DNA from: Marinifilum caeruleilacunae
GTDB taxonomy: Bacteria > Bacteroidota > Bacteroidia > Bacteroidales > Marinifilaceae
Reading direction: 5' to 3'
Assembly: GCF_013141825.1 (NCBI RefSeq)
Contig: NZ_RZNH01000004.1
Location: 146,132 to 210,131, forward strand
Length of the DNA stretch: 64,000 nt
Below the pieces are notes generated by a model that saw only the letters and a list, made by a program, of their open reading frames with translations, searched no databases and was not told the origin of the DNA. This document shows positions 7,908 through 16,744 of this stretch, piece by piece. Within the stretch, counting starts at the first letter, position 1. Every line of letters begins with the position of its first letter. The translations under genes were made by a program, and so were the position numbers.

Positions 7908-9215
7908 CTATTCTTTGGAACAGGAGCACCGTTCCCCAACCTGGTACACCTGTACTTCATCATCAAATCCTTTCACATGAACTTCACCTAAATCTTTAAA
8001 ACAGCCTTTGCAATTGAGCATCTCCACAAATTGCCCGCTTACTAAAAATTGTGTTTTAAAATTCTTGTTTAGCTGCTCAATTCTCGAAGCCATAATTACA
8101 TTCTTGCCTGCTATTGAGAATTGCTTTCGAATTTCGTTCCCGATATTCCCTGTAACAACTTCACCAGAATGCAAGCCAATACCAACCCTTGTAGTGCCAC
8201 CATTTTCATCGGTGCGCAAATGGTTGATAACCTCAATAATTTCTAAACCGGCATGTAAAGAATCTTTCGCGTGGTTTTCATTCTTTCCGGCAATTCCGAA
8301 TGAGGCCATAAATCCGTCGCCCAGAATCTGGTGAATAATTCCATTGTTCTTTTCAATAATTCGAATCAAAGGATCGAAAATTGCATTTTGGAATGCGATG
8401 GTTTCTTCAGGACTTTGATGATCAGCCATCACGGTAAAGTTTCGAATATCCAGAAACATGATCGATCCAACAACCTTGTGTCCAACTGTATCATTTCGAT
8501 GAACAATTAATTCGTTGGCAACATCTTTTGACAGTTGCTGTCCCAGCAGAGACTCGATTTCTTTCTGTTCTTCTATGCTATTGAGATAATTATTTACCCT
8601 CTTTTTAATTTCGGATGCCACGACTCCTGCAACCAAACCCGCTACAAACAGGCCAAAGCTTCGCATGGTGTAAATTTCTTTCAGTTGCACCACATCATCT
8701 TCTGGCTGCAAATATTCTATTCCCCAAAAAGCCACCAGAAAATAGCCAAGGCCCGCAAGCAAACCAGCACCAGCCGATACTTTAAAATCGAGATGCATGG
8801 CAGAAAGCATGAGAAGAAGAAAATAAAACAAAAGACCATCGTACTCCAATATTAAAAGAGAGTAATCGTATTTTATCGCGTGATAGAGAACAATGGCAGG
8901 CAAACCAAACTCTACAATAATATTTAGAATTAATATCCGCTTGGGAACCAGCAAATTGTTTTTAATGGCATAGGTTAACCTGAAATATATGGCCAGTTCG
9001 AACACGCAGAATAACAACCACCAAAATACCAGGCCAGTAAAAAACTGATCTTGATTTAAAAAGTTTCGAAGTAGGTTCGGCGCCAGGTAATGCAGAACAG
9101 GAAGTATTAAAGAACCAAAAATAAAAAGGCCTAAAATTATACCAACTCTCTTTCGCTCTATCCTGAGAAACTCAGGATGTAAGGATTCGCTAAAATGATC
9201 ATGAGGACGAAACAT
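7908..9215 (-). CDS. Membrane-bound class III nucleotide cyclase-like protein
   Basis: 435 residues: about six hydrophobic segments (roughly 24-42, 58-80, 92-112, 120-140, 146-166, 184-202), a short linker helix (205-230) and a class III adenylate/guanylate cyclase homology domain (about 245-425). Both metal-binding Asp are present: Asp256 in FLDIRNFT and Asp300 in LGDGFMASFG. The transition-state Arg is kept (Arg378 in MASRIEQ). However, the base-recognition Lys four residues before the second Asp is Gln296, and the transition-state Asn four before Arg378 is Ile374. So either a divergent cyclase subfamily or a reduced-activity enzyme. The stop of the CNG channel gene lies 17 bases upstream, so the two are co-transcribed and the cyclase very likely feeds that channel. 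Confidence 0.85.
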   Translation of the reverse strand: MFRPHDHFSESLHPEFLRIERKRVGIILGLFIFGSLILPVLHYLAPNLLRNFLNQDQFFTGLVFWWLLFCVFELAIYFRLTYAIKNNLLVPKRILILNIIVEFGLPAIVLYHAIKYDYSLLILEYDGLLFYFLLLMLSAMHLDFKVSAGAGLLAGLGYFLVAFWGIEYLQPEDDVVQLKEIYTMRSFGLFVAGLVAGVVASEIKKRVNNYLNSIEEQKEIESLLGQQLSKDVANELIVHRNDTVGHKVVGSIMFLDIRNFTVMADHQSPEETIAFQNAIFDPLIRIIEKNNGIIHQILGDGFMASFGIAGKNENHAKDSLHAGLEIIEVINHLRTDENGGTTRVGIGLHSGEVVTGNIGNEIRKQFSIAGKNVIMASRIEQLNKNFKTQFLVSGQFVEMLNCKGCFKDLGEVHVKGFDDEVQVYQVGERCSCSKE

Positions 9216-9232
9216 GGTGCTTGATTTTTAAT

Positions 9233-10510
9233 TTACATATACCTTTCTTCCCTGGATTGTGATTTCGATCTTAGTTTTTCAGCAATCTCAGGGTATTTTT
9301 TCAGAACCTTATTGAACTCCTTTTTTTGAAGTTCGTACAGGTCGGAATAACCAATAGATTTTACAGTAGCGGTTCTTGTCGTACTCTTGAACAATGCTAT
9401 TTCTCCCATAAAATCCCCATTCTTTAAAATTGTTAGCTGCTTACTTTCATCGGCCGATAATGCCTCCAACCTTCCTTTCTGAACAAAGAACATCGAATTG
9501 GCAGCATCGCCCACCCTAAACAGATAATCTCCCGGAGTCAAAACCATTGGACTTAAATATTGAGCAATATCCCTTATAAAATGATCATCCACACATTCGA
9601 ATAATGGAATGTCCTTAATTGCATTTTTTTTAAACTCAAATTGCAATTCGTTTTTTAATCCGTAGGGCAAGGTCTCCATCAGTTCAGATTCATCGTAGCC
9701 TAATTTCTGCTTCCACTCGTAAGTAAAATAGTCGCTAATTCTCTCTTCCAGATCTTTAGGAATCTTATGGTAATGTATCAGGGCACGTAACTTATCAATG
9801 TTTTCCATAAAGCGCTGTTCGGCAGGATTCTTTTTGGTAAAAATCCCAACCATGGAAGCAACAAATAGGGCCAAAACCCCTACGCCGAGAATTTGAAGCA
9901 AGGTCGTAAAGAGCATTTCCACATTTCCGTGCGGCACAATATCTCCATAGCCAACCGAAGTTAAGGTGGTTACTACCCAATACAAGGCTTGCACATAGTT
10001 ATCCGTGTTGGATAATCCAGGTTCGAAGCCATGAATCCAAATCCAGATACACGACAGCCAGTGCGTAAAGTGAAAAAAACCTAAAATTAAAAGTCCAAAG
10101 GATATCCTGGAAGAAAATCTTAGGTTTCTCATTTGAAAAAAGTGAGCCGTTCGGATTACACGAACCCATTTGAATAGGCGGAACAGTTGAAACCAGGGGT
10201 TCGAAAACAGAACCGCATAAGGCAGAATGGCCAATATATCGGCAATAAAATATTTCCCTGAGTCATAAGTATCCCAATACACATCCTTAAGTAAAGCTTG
10301 AGATTTGATTCCTTTGTACCTGGCGATATTGATGATTAAATCGAGGAAAAACAGTAATGATATACTTAAATCAAGCGTCTTGTACCAGCTTAAGCTTCTT
10401 AAATTAAAAAGAAAATCCAGAGGAATTAATCCTACCTGCAGCAATACCGCAAGAATGATTATAATTCTCCAGCCAGAATCATAGAGAGATTTTAAGTAGT
10501 TATCAGACAT
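9233..10510 (-). CDS. Cyclic-nucleotide-gated potassium channel
   Basis: 425 residues with the layout of CNG/HCN-type channels: transmembrane S1-S6 (about 15-222), a mildly charged S4 (RLFKWVRVIRTAHFF, 111-125), pore helix and selectivity filter TSVGYGD (184-190, the K+ signature), a C-linker (230-300) and a C-terminal cyclic nucleotide-binding domain (about 305-415). The phosphate-binding cassette is visible as GDFMGEIAL...TRTATV with the phosphate Arg379. The segment before the pore (HFTHWLSCIWIW) is CNG-like. It should open a K+ pore in the inner membrane when cAMP or cGMP binds. It is the first gene of a two-gene unit with the cyclase at 7908-9215. Confidence 0.93.
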   Translation of the reverse strand: MSDNYLKSLYDSGWRIIIILAVLLQVGLIPLDFLFNLRSLSWYKTLDLSISLLFFLDLIINIARYKGIKSQALLKDVYWDTYDSGKYFIADILAILPYAVLFSNPWFQLFRLFKWVRVIRTAHFFQMRNLRFSSRISFGLLILGFFHFTHWLSCIWIWIHGFEPGLSNTDNYVQALYWVVTTLTSVGYGDIVPHGNVEMLFTTLLQILGVGVLALFVASMVGIFTKKNPAEQRFMENIDKLRALIHYHKIPKDLEERISDYFTYEWKQKLGYDESELMETLPYGLKNELQFEFKKNAIKDIPLFECVDDHFIRDIAQYLSPMVLTPGDYLFRVGDAANSMFFVQKGRLEALSADESKQLTILKNGDFMGEIALFKSTTRTATVKSIGYSDLYELQKKEFNKVLKKYPEIAEKLRSKSQSREERYM

Positions 10511-10617
10511 TAGGATTGGGTTTTTCTCAAAGTAAACTGAATTGCATTATTTAATTTAGTAAAAATAGATAAAAGCTCTTTATTAATCGGTAAATGACCT
10601 GGCAGATTGCATTTCAT

Positions 10618-11736
10618 TTATGCCACTTTTCGGTGACGGTTTACTGCTATTGTTACCGATGCAATTGCAAAAGCTCCTAAGATGGCAATGTCCTTCAGGA
10701 TATCCATTAATCCAGATCCTTTCAATAAAATCATTCGAATGATTTTAATAAAGTAAGCTATCGGGTTAAAATAATTCAGCTTTTGCCCCCATTCCGGCAT
10801 ACTTTCAACGGGTGTAAACAAACCACTCATCAGTAAAAATATCACCATAAAGAACCAGGCAATAAACATGGCTTGTTGTTGTGTATTGGTTTGAGTTGAT
10901 ATCAGTAATCCGAAACCTAATATTCCAATGAGATACACAAATGCCACCAGGAAAATAAGCCAAACCGATCCCAGGAAAGGAATATTAAAAACAAAAGCAG
11001 CAATGCACAAACCTATTGCCAGCTCAAAGAAACCAATTACCAGGAAGGGAATTAGTTTTGCTATTAAAAACTGCGACTTTTTAATTGGTGTAACATTAAT
11101 TTGTTCGATTGTGCCAATTTCCTTCTCTCTCACAACATTCATAGCCGATAAAAACAGACCAACCACGGTTACCAGCAATACCAAAAGGCCGGGAAGCATA
11201 TAAGGAATGTATTTCATTTCTGGATTAAACTGATGCAAATAGGTTGATTGCACAAGCTGCATAGGAGTTGTTCCATCAACACTTATCATATCAGTATTAA
11301 TTATAGAATTATAATCCTGAATTACCGAAGAAATGTATGCATTATACAAACCGGCAGAACTTGCATTGATGGCATTAACAAGTACCTGAATACTTGCGTT
11401 CGCTTGTAGATCCAAATGCTCTCCAAATCCTTTATCAAAAACAAGGATGGCATCAATTTCATCTTTATACAGCTCTTTCTCGGCTTCCTCAACCGAGAAG
11501 GCAATTTCCTTTACCGTAAAAAAAGGCGAACCACTAAATTTCGAAATCAATTGTCTCGAATGACTCGACAGGTCCTTATCTACAATGTAAAGATTGGTGT
11601 TTTTCATGTCGTAGGTTGCTGCAAACGACAAGACACAAAGTTGGAGAATAGGCATTACAAATATAATTGGCAACATGCTTTTGTTGCGAAAAATTTGCAG
11701 AAACTCCTTTTGTAACAGGTATTTTAGTATTCTCAT
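10618..11736 (-). CDS. ABC-2 type exporter permease (YbhR/YhhJ-like), last gene of the export operon
   Basis: 372 residues: one N-terminal membrane anchor (about 20-40), a large periplasmic domain (about 45-170) and five C-terminal membrane helices. The family sequence MNVVREKEIGTIEQINVTPIKKSQF marks ABC-2 permeases of the YhhJ/YbhR group, and LLMSGLFTPVESMPEWGQ is the conserved re-entrant helix region. With the sister permease (16 bases upstream) it should form the membrane heterodimer of a drug or envelope-substance exporter powered by the two ATPases of the operon. No terminator was recognised just after it; the channel gene start is about 100 bases downstream on the same strand. Confidence 0.9.
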   Translation of the reverse strand: MRILKYLLQKEFLQIFRNKSMLPIIFVMPILQLCVLSFAATYDMKNTNLYIVDKDLSSHSRQLISKFSGSPFFTVKEIAFSVEEAEKELYKDEIDAILVFDKGFGEHLDLQANASIQVLVNAINASSAGLYNAYISSVIQDYNSIINTDMISVDGTTPMQLVQSTYLHQFNPEMKYIPYMLPGLLVLLVTVVGLFLSAMNVVREKEIGTIEQINVTPIKKSQFLIAKLIPFLVIGFFELAIGLCIAAFVFNIPFLGSVWLIFLVAFVYLIGILGFGLLISTQTNTQQQAMFIAWFFMVIFLLMSGLFTPVESMPEWGQKLNYFNPIAYFIKIIRMILLKGSGLMDILKDIAILGAFAIASVTIAVNRHRKVA

Positions 11737-11752
11737 GATTAAGCTTTCTTAT

Positions 11753-12859
11753 TTACTGTAACCTAACTTTAAACTTCTTAAGACTCAGAACTATAAATCC
11801 GATTGTCATACCAAACAAAACCAGGGTTTCCTTCCAAACATATTCAAAACCAACACCTTTAAGCATGATATTTTTAAGAATTATTATGAAATACTTGGGT
11901 GGAATGATATGGCTTATAACCTGCAAAGGCACAGGCATATTTCGAATGGGAAATATAAAACCAGACAATATAATTGTTGGCAACATGAGTACGAACATGG
12001 AAAGCATCATGGCCACCTGTTGACTTTTGGCAACCGTTGAAATAAAAATACCTATGGATAAAGCCAGGAAAATAAACAGAATACTTTCAGCCATAAGCAA
12101 AACAAAGCTTCCCAGAATTGGAACTCCGAACACAAAATATCCCATACCAATAATCACCAGGGCGTTGATAAAAGATAGAGCTAAATAAGGAGTTACCTTA
12201 CCCAAAATGATCTGTAAAGGATTCAGTGGCGATACCAATAGTATTTCCATGGTGCCCAATTCCTTTTCTCTGGCTATTGATATGGAGGTCATCATGGCCG
12301 ATACTAACATTAAAATGGTAGCCATAATTCCCGGAATAAACATGAAAACACTTTCGAGATTCGAATTAAAATACATTCTCGATTTTACCTGTACTGAAGA
12401 TGGTACTGGTCTGCCTTCGTTAATTTCCACATTGTAGTTTTGCAGAATCCCCTGCAAATAATTCACCTCTAAATTTGCAGTATTGGGATCAGAAGCATCT
12501 GTTAGTATTTGAACATTGCCATTTGAATTTTTGATCAGGTTCTTGCCAAAATCAGGTTCGAAAACCAAAATCAATTTCACCTCTCCTTTTCTAAAAACAG
12601 CATCGGCCTGGTCCAAATGCTGTAAATTTTCGGTCAGCTGAAAATAACCCGAGGATGTAATCTTATTGATTATTTCAGCCGTATATTCATCCTTTGAATG
12701 ATCCAATACAGCCATTTTCACATCTTTCAAATCTGTATTGATTACATATCCGAAAAGCATGATTTGCACTATGGGCATCCCGAAAAGAATCAACATTGAA
12801 CGCTTATCGCGGAAAATATGATAGAACTCCTTTTTTAAAAATCCGAAAAATCGATTCAT
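11753..12859 (-). CDS. ABC-2 type exporter permease (YbhS-like)
   Basis: 368 residues with the same architecture as the gene at 10618: N-terminal membrane helix (about 22-42), periplasmic domain, then five helices. Conserved segments are SIAREKELGTMEILLVSPLNPLQIILGKVTPYL and LSGFIFPIRNMPVPLQVISHIIPPKYF. It is the paralogous partner of the next gene (16-base gap) and follows the ATPase gene by 17 bases. Its role is the other half of the transmembrane channel of a YbhFSR-like exporter. Confidence 0.9.
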   Translation of the reverse strand: MNRFFGFLKKEFYHIFRDKRSMLILFGMPIVQIMLFGYVINTDLKDVKMAVLDHSKDEYTAEIINKITSSGYFQLTENLQHLDQADAVFRKGEVKLILVFEPDFGKNLIKNSNGNVQILTDASDPNTANLEVNYLQGILQNYNVEINEGRPVPSSVQVKSRMYFNSNLESVFMFIPGIMATILMLVSAMMTSISIAREKELGTMEILLVSPLNPLQIILGKVTPYLALSFINALVIIGMGYFVFGVPILGSFVLLMAESILFIFLALSIGIFISTVAKSQQVAMMLSMFVLMLPTIILSGFIFPIRNMPVPLQVISHIIPPKYFIIILKNIMLKGVGFEYVWKETLVLFGMTIGFIVLSLKKFKVRLQ

Positions 12860-12876
12860 TCTTTCTTATTTTTTAT

Positions 12877-13623
12877 CTACTCAACATTTTTAGCCTTCCT
12901 GGCCAAACTCAAAAACACCTGATCCATATCAAGAGCATTAAATTGCTCCTTTAACTTAGTGGGAGTATCAAGTGCCTCAACTCTGCCGTCAACCATGATC
13001 GATACCCGATCGCAATATTCGGCCTCATCCATATAGTGGGTGGTTACGAAAATGGTAATCCCCGCTCGCGAAGCTTCATAAATCAAATCCCAAAATTGTC
13101 TTCTGGTAACAGGATCGACTCCTCCTGTTGGTTCATCGAGAAATACAATCTCCGGATTGTGAAAAATAGCCACCGAAAATGCGAGTTTTTGCTTCCAGCC
13201 AAGCGGTAGTGAGCTAATTCGCTTATTTCGCGAGTGCTGTAAATCAAGTTGATCTAAGAGCCCATTCGTTTTTGTATCTATCTCCTGCTTCGTCATGCCA
13301 TAAATTCCACCATAGAATCGAATATTTTCATACACAGTCAGGTCTTCGTAGAGCGAGAATTTCTGACTCATGTATCCAATGTTCCTTTTCAGAAGTTCGC
13401 GTTCTTTATACACATCAAAACCAGCCACACTTATCTCTCCTGAACTTGGATAAGACAAGCCACAAAGTATTTTTATGGCCGTTGTTTTACCAGCTCCATT
13501 GGCTCCCAAGAAGCCAAAAATTTCACCTTTCGAAACTTCAAAGGACAGGTTGTCATTGGCCGTAAAATCACCAAATTTCTTATACAGGTTTTTCACCCGA
13601 ATTACTTTCACATCCTTATTCAT
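12877..13623 (-). CDS. ABC transporter ATPase (YbhF C-half-like)
   Basis: 248-residue nucleotide-binding subunit. Walker A is GANGAGKTT, the Q-loop YMSQKFSLYEDLTVYENI, the signature is the divergent LPLGWKQKL instead of LSGGQ, and Walker B is IVFLDEPTGGVDP, then the H-loop TTHYMDEAEYCDR. The non-canonical signature is what I recall for the second ATPase half of E. coli YbhF. The start overlaps the upstream ATPase gene by 8 bases, so the two are translationally coupled and behave like a split YbhF. Drives the ABC-2 permeases downstream. Confidence 0.92.
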   Translation of the reverse strand: MNKDVKVIRVKNLYKKFGDFTANDNLSFEVSKGEIFGFLGANGAGKTTAIKILCGLSYPSSGEISVAGFDVYKERELLKRNIGYMSQKFSLYEDLTVYENIRFYGGIYGMTKQEIDTKTNGLLDQLDLQHSRNKRISSLPLGWKQKLAFSVAIFHNPEIVFLDEPTGGVDPVTRRQFWDLIYEASRAGITIFVTTHYMDEAEYCDRVSIMVDGRVEALDTPTKLKEQFNALDMDQVFLSLARKAKNVE

Positions 13624-14542
13624 GCTGATCGCTTTTTACACTCAAGGCCATAAAACAGTCCTCAATTCCAGGTTTAATTTTCTCTATTTCCAATTGTAAT
13701 CGACCTTTATTTTTCAGATAATCTTCGATTTCATCAATTAAAAAATCATTCCGCACATCGGTGTAATGCAAACTTTGCCCGAATAGAAAAACAGATTCTG
13801 TATGATCAAACTCTCTCAAATCCAACAAACTTTGATAGTTATCATCGCTTTTTATTGCATACAAATCTTTTCCAAACTGATCCACAATCTCAGCCGGAGA
13901 ATTTACCTGCAGTATTTCACCTTCCTGAATAAGGGCAACACGTTCACACATATTTGCCTCATCCATATAAGGGGTAGCTACCACAATGGTAATCCCTTTC
14001 GATTTTAAGCCTTTTAACATCTGCCAGAACTCATTCCTCGAAACTGCATCAACACCAGTTGTAGGCTCATCGAGCAAGAGCACTTTAGGCTGATGAATTA
14101 AGGCGCAACACAATGCCAGCTTCTGCTTCATTCCCCCCGAAAGTTTACCAGCAAGCCGATCCTTAAAAGGTTCAATTTGCACCCATATATCATGGATCAT
14201 ATCCATATTATCTGCTATGCGCGTATTAAAAACCCTTGCAAAAAACTCTAGGTTTTCAATCACACTAAGATCCTGATATAGAGAAAACTTCCCTGGCATA
14301 TAGCCTAATAAATTTCGAATGACTTTGTACTGATCCACCACATCTGTTTCGCAAAGCCTTAGCTTTCCACTATCGGGTAGCAATAAAGTCGCGAGCAATC
14401 TAAAGAGCGTAGTCTTCCCTGCCCCATCAGGACCAATAATTCCAAACAACTCTCCAGCCTTTATATCCAGATTGATATTTTTAAGTGCATGAACATCATC
14501 GTATGATTTCGATAAATTATCGATTTGAATACCAGCATCCAT
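13616..14542 (-). CDS. ABC transporter ATPase (YbhF N-half-like)
   Basis: 308 residues. Walker A GPDGAGKTT, signature LSGGMKQKLAL, Walker B VLLLDEPTTGVDAVSRNEFW, and an H-loop degraded to VVATPYMDEANMCERVALI (Thr-Pro-Tyr in place of Thr-His-Tyr). The lost H-loop His suggests one of the two ATP sites is degenerate, as in many heterodimeric ABC exporters; this is inference. A C-terminal extension of about 80 residues follows the ATPase core. It overlaps the next ATPase gene by 8 bases and begins 6 bases after the HlyD stop. Confidence 0.92.
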   Translation of the reverse strand: MDAGIQIDNLSKSYDDVHALKNINLDIKAGELFGIIGPDGAGKTTLFRLLATLLLPDSGKLRLCETDVVDQYKVIRNLLGYMPGKFSLYQDLSVIENLEFFARVFNTRIADNMDMIHDIWVQIEPFKDRLAGKLSGGMKQKLALCCALIHQPKVLLLDEPTTGVDAVSRNEFWQMLKGLKSKGITIVVATPYMDEANMCERVALIQEGEILQVNSPAEIVDQFGKDLYAIKSDDNYQSLLDLREFDHTESVFLFGQSLHYTDVRNDFLIDEIEDYLKNKGRLQLEIEKIKPGIEDCFMALSVKSDQHE

Positions 14543-14547
14543 AAGCT

Positions 14548-15432
14548 TTAAAATTTAATTTCACCTGGCATGCCAATTTTTAGTCGTCCATCGTTAACAA
14601 CCCTAACTTTAACGGCATAAACCAATTTCACTCTTTCCTCTTTGGTCTGAATAATCTTTGGTGTAAACTCCGATTGTGAAGAAATCCATGATACAGTTCC
14701 TTTAACACTTTCATTCTCTGTTTCATTTTTATCGATAATCACATCTACACCCTGACCTATTTTAAGAGCTGGCAATTGGTCTCCACTTACATAAACCCGA
14801 AGGTCCAAAACGTTTAAATCTGCCAATTTAAATAAAGGCGTGCCGGCATTTACCATTTCGTAAGGTTCCTTGTATTTTTCCAATACAGTAGCCGTTTTGG
14901 GCACAAAAATTTTACTTTTTTCAATCAAATCTTCCAAGGATTTAATTTGATTATCGTAACTCTCCAGATTGCCGAAAACCTGGGCATTTTCTGTTTTCAC
15001 AGATTCAATCTGCTTTTCTACAACCTGAACATTTCCATTGATATCGTCAAGTTCCTTTATTGAAACTGCTCCATCGGCAAACATCTTATCAATTCGCTTT
15101 TTGTCTTTTTGTAGTATGGCCAATTGTTCCTTGTACACCTCGATTCGGGATAATATATTCTGAATGCCCGCAGCAGTAGCCTTTCTTTGAGCTTTTAGCT
15201 GTTCTTTTTGCAGATAAAGTTGAGTTGTATCGATAAAACCAACCTGTTTCGCTTCTGTAAATTCATCTCCTTCTTCAAGCTGTAGTTCCATAATTTTACC
15301 TGCATTTTCAGCAGAAATGATATAATCTACAGCCTCAAAATTACCATATGCATCAGATTGATCATTTCCATTTCCACAGGCCATTACCACCATAGCCAGA
15401 ACCACTGTCATTATTATATTTGAATATTTCAT
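14548..15432 (-). CDS. HlyD/YbhG-type periplasmic adaptor, predicted lipoprotein
   Basis: 294 residues. The N-terminus (MKYSNIIMTVVLAMVVMACGNG) is a lipoprotein signal with lipobox VMAC, so the protein is anchored in the inner membrane facing the periplasm. A long coiled-coil hairpin covers about 70-170 (KQVGFIDTTQLYLQKEQLKAQ through KTENAQVFGNLESY), flanked by two lipoyl-like half motifs, and a beta-barrel domain follows. It should bridge the ABC permeases and the TolC-like outer membrane protein. Spacing is 6 bases to both neighbours, so it is clearly within one operon. Confidence 0.9.
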   Translation of the reverse strand: MKYSNIIMTVVLAMVVMACGNGNDQSDAYGNFEAVDYIISAENAGKIMELQLEEGDEFTEAKQVGFIDTTQLYLQKEQLKAQRKATAAGIQNILSRIEVYKEQLAILQKDKKRIDKMFADGAVSIKELDDINGNVQVVEKQIESVKTENAQVFGNLESYDNQIKSLEDLIEKSKIFVPKTATVLEKYKEPYEMVNAGTPLFKLADLNVLDLRVYVSGDQLPALKIGQGVDVIIDKNETENESVKGTVSWISSQSEFTPKIIQTKEERVKLVYAVKVRVVNDGRLKIGMPGEIKF

Positions 15433-15437
15433 TTCGA

Positions 15438-16739
15438 TCAGATTTTTGTATTTGTTATGCCTAAAATTCTTTTGTATTCACGTATTGCCTGACTCAGCTG
15501 AATTTCATGATATCTTCTATTGAGTTTGGCCTGAATTTCTTTGTTTAAATCTTCCAGGTAATCACTTGAAGTAATTACTCCATTGTCAAGCTGAGAAGAG
15601 GAGCTTTGGGTAACTTCTTCCTGAAGACTTACAATAGCGTCATCCTGCTCCAAAAGAATTTTAAATTTCGAGATGTTGTTAATTTCCTTTCGAAGTTCAA
15701 GTTTTTGATTTTTCTGAAAACTTGACAATTGAGTTGCCACCAGGTCTTTCTGATATTGATATTTTCTTTGGCTTCGTTTGCTCGATTTCCAATCGAAAAT
15801 ATTCCAGCTTAATTTTGCCCCAATCATGTAATAACTATCAAAATCGTCGTTTAACTGATTGTACCCTGGTTGTCCATAACCCACCTGACCAAAAGCAGTA
15901 ATTACCGGAAATCTGTCTTTCTTTGTAATTTCTATCTTCTCATCCAGCAGTAAGTTTTGACCCTTGTACCACTTGTATTCCGGTCTGTCTTCCCTAAGTT
16001 CATTCACTGACACAATCAAATCTGACTCGTCTTTTACATCAAGATCTTCCACATCAATATCATCATCTCTGCCCATCAGTTCTGCCAGTGTTTCCAGGCT
16101 AGTTCTTTCAACAAATTTTATTTCATTAATCTGCTGATCGATTAACAACAGCTCCGACTCCAGCACTTTAGCGTTAAAGGCAGCCATTGCTCCATTCTTT
16201 ACAGCAGAATGAACTTGTTGTAAGCTGGCATCCACACTTTTTCTTTTCTCCAATAAAACCTGATTACTTTGTCTTAGCAAAAGAATAGTAAAGTACGCAT
16301 CGTTAACACGCTTGCGAAGCTCATACATCTTCACTTCCAAATCGGTTACTTCAACTTCTGTGGATATTTGGTCGAGTTTAATTTGACTTTTTGTCCTTCC
16401 TCCATTATAGATTAATTGTTCAACATCCAAATTCAGTGAGAATTGTTCTTTAGGAGCTCCGAATGAACCTGCTCCCGAAAGAGGACTGCTGGTAACATCG
16501 GATTGATAACTCATTTTACCATTTGCATACAGCTTTGGCAAATAAGCAGTTTTTATATTTTCAATACTTAAACCTGATTGTTTGTGCAACAACTCTTTCC
16601 CTTTTATTAAAGGATAATTTTGCTGTACTTCTTCATGAATTTGCTCCAGGCTAAGCTTAGCATCCTGCCCATAACCAGGCTCAATTAAAGCAAAGCAAAC
16701 CAGTAGTAAAGCACTACATTTGTACAATATCATTTTCAT
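15438..16739 (-). CDS. TolC-family outer membrane efflux protein
   Basis: 433 residues with an N-terminal signal peptide (LYKCSALLLVCFALIEPGYGQ) and two OEP repeats. Long helical stretches alternate with beta strands typical of TolC barrels (LSWNIFDWKSSKRSQ and LDVEQLIYNGGRTKSQI). It forms the outer membrane tunnel of the tripartite exporter. The start is 6 bases after the TetR stop and the stop 6 bases before the adaptor start. Confidence 0.92.
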   Translation of the reverse strand: MKMILYKCSALLLVCFALIEPGYGQDAKLSLEQIHEEVQQNYPLIKGKELLHKQSGLSIENIKTAYLPKLYANGKMSYQSDVTSSPLSGAGSFGAPKEQFSLNLDVEQLIYNGGRTKSQIKLDQISTEVEVTDLEVKMYELRKRVNDAYFTILLLRQSNQVLLEKRKSVDASLQQVHSAVKNGAMAAFNAKVLESELLLIDQQINEIKFVERTSLETLAELMGRDDDIDVEDLDVKDESDLIVSVNELREDRPEYKWYKGQNLLLDEKIEITKKDRFPVITAFGQVGYGQPGYNQLNDDFDSYYMIGAKLSWNIFDWKSSKRSQRKYQYQKDLVATQLSSFQKNQKLELRKEINNISKFKILLEQDDAIVSLQEEVTQSSSSQLDNGVITSSDYLEDLNKEIQAKLNRRYHEIQLSQAIREYKRILGITNTKI

Positions 16740-16744
16740 TTTAT

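Noticed and set aside
8008-8334. Plus-strand reading frame antisense to the cyclase
   Set aside because: It has no protein-like composition and lies entirely within the cyclase gene. The same reasoning was applied to other antisense frames (for example 13272-13565, 48795-49121).
13616-13623. Frameshift splitting a fused YbhF
   Set aside because: Each ATPase has its own start, complete Walker A/B set and stop. The 8-base overlap fits translational coupling.
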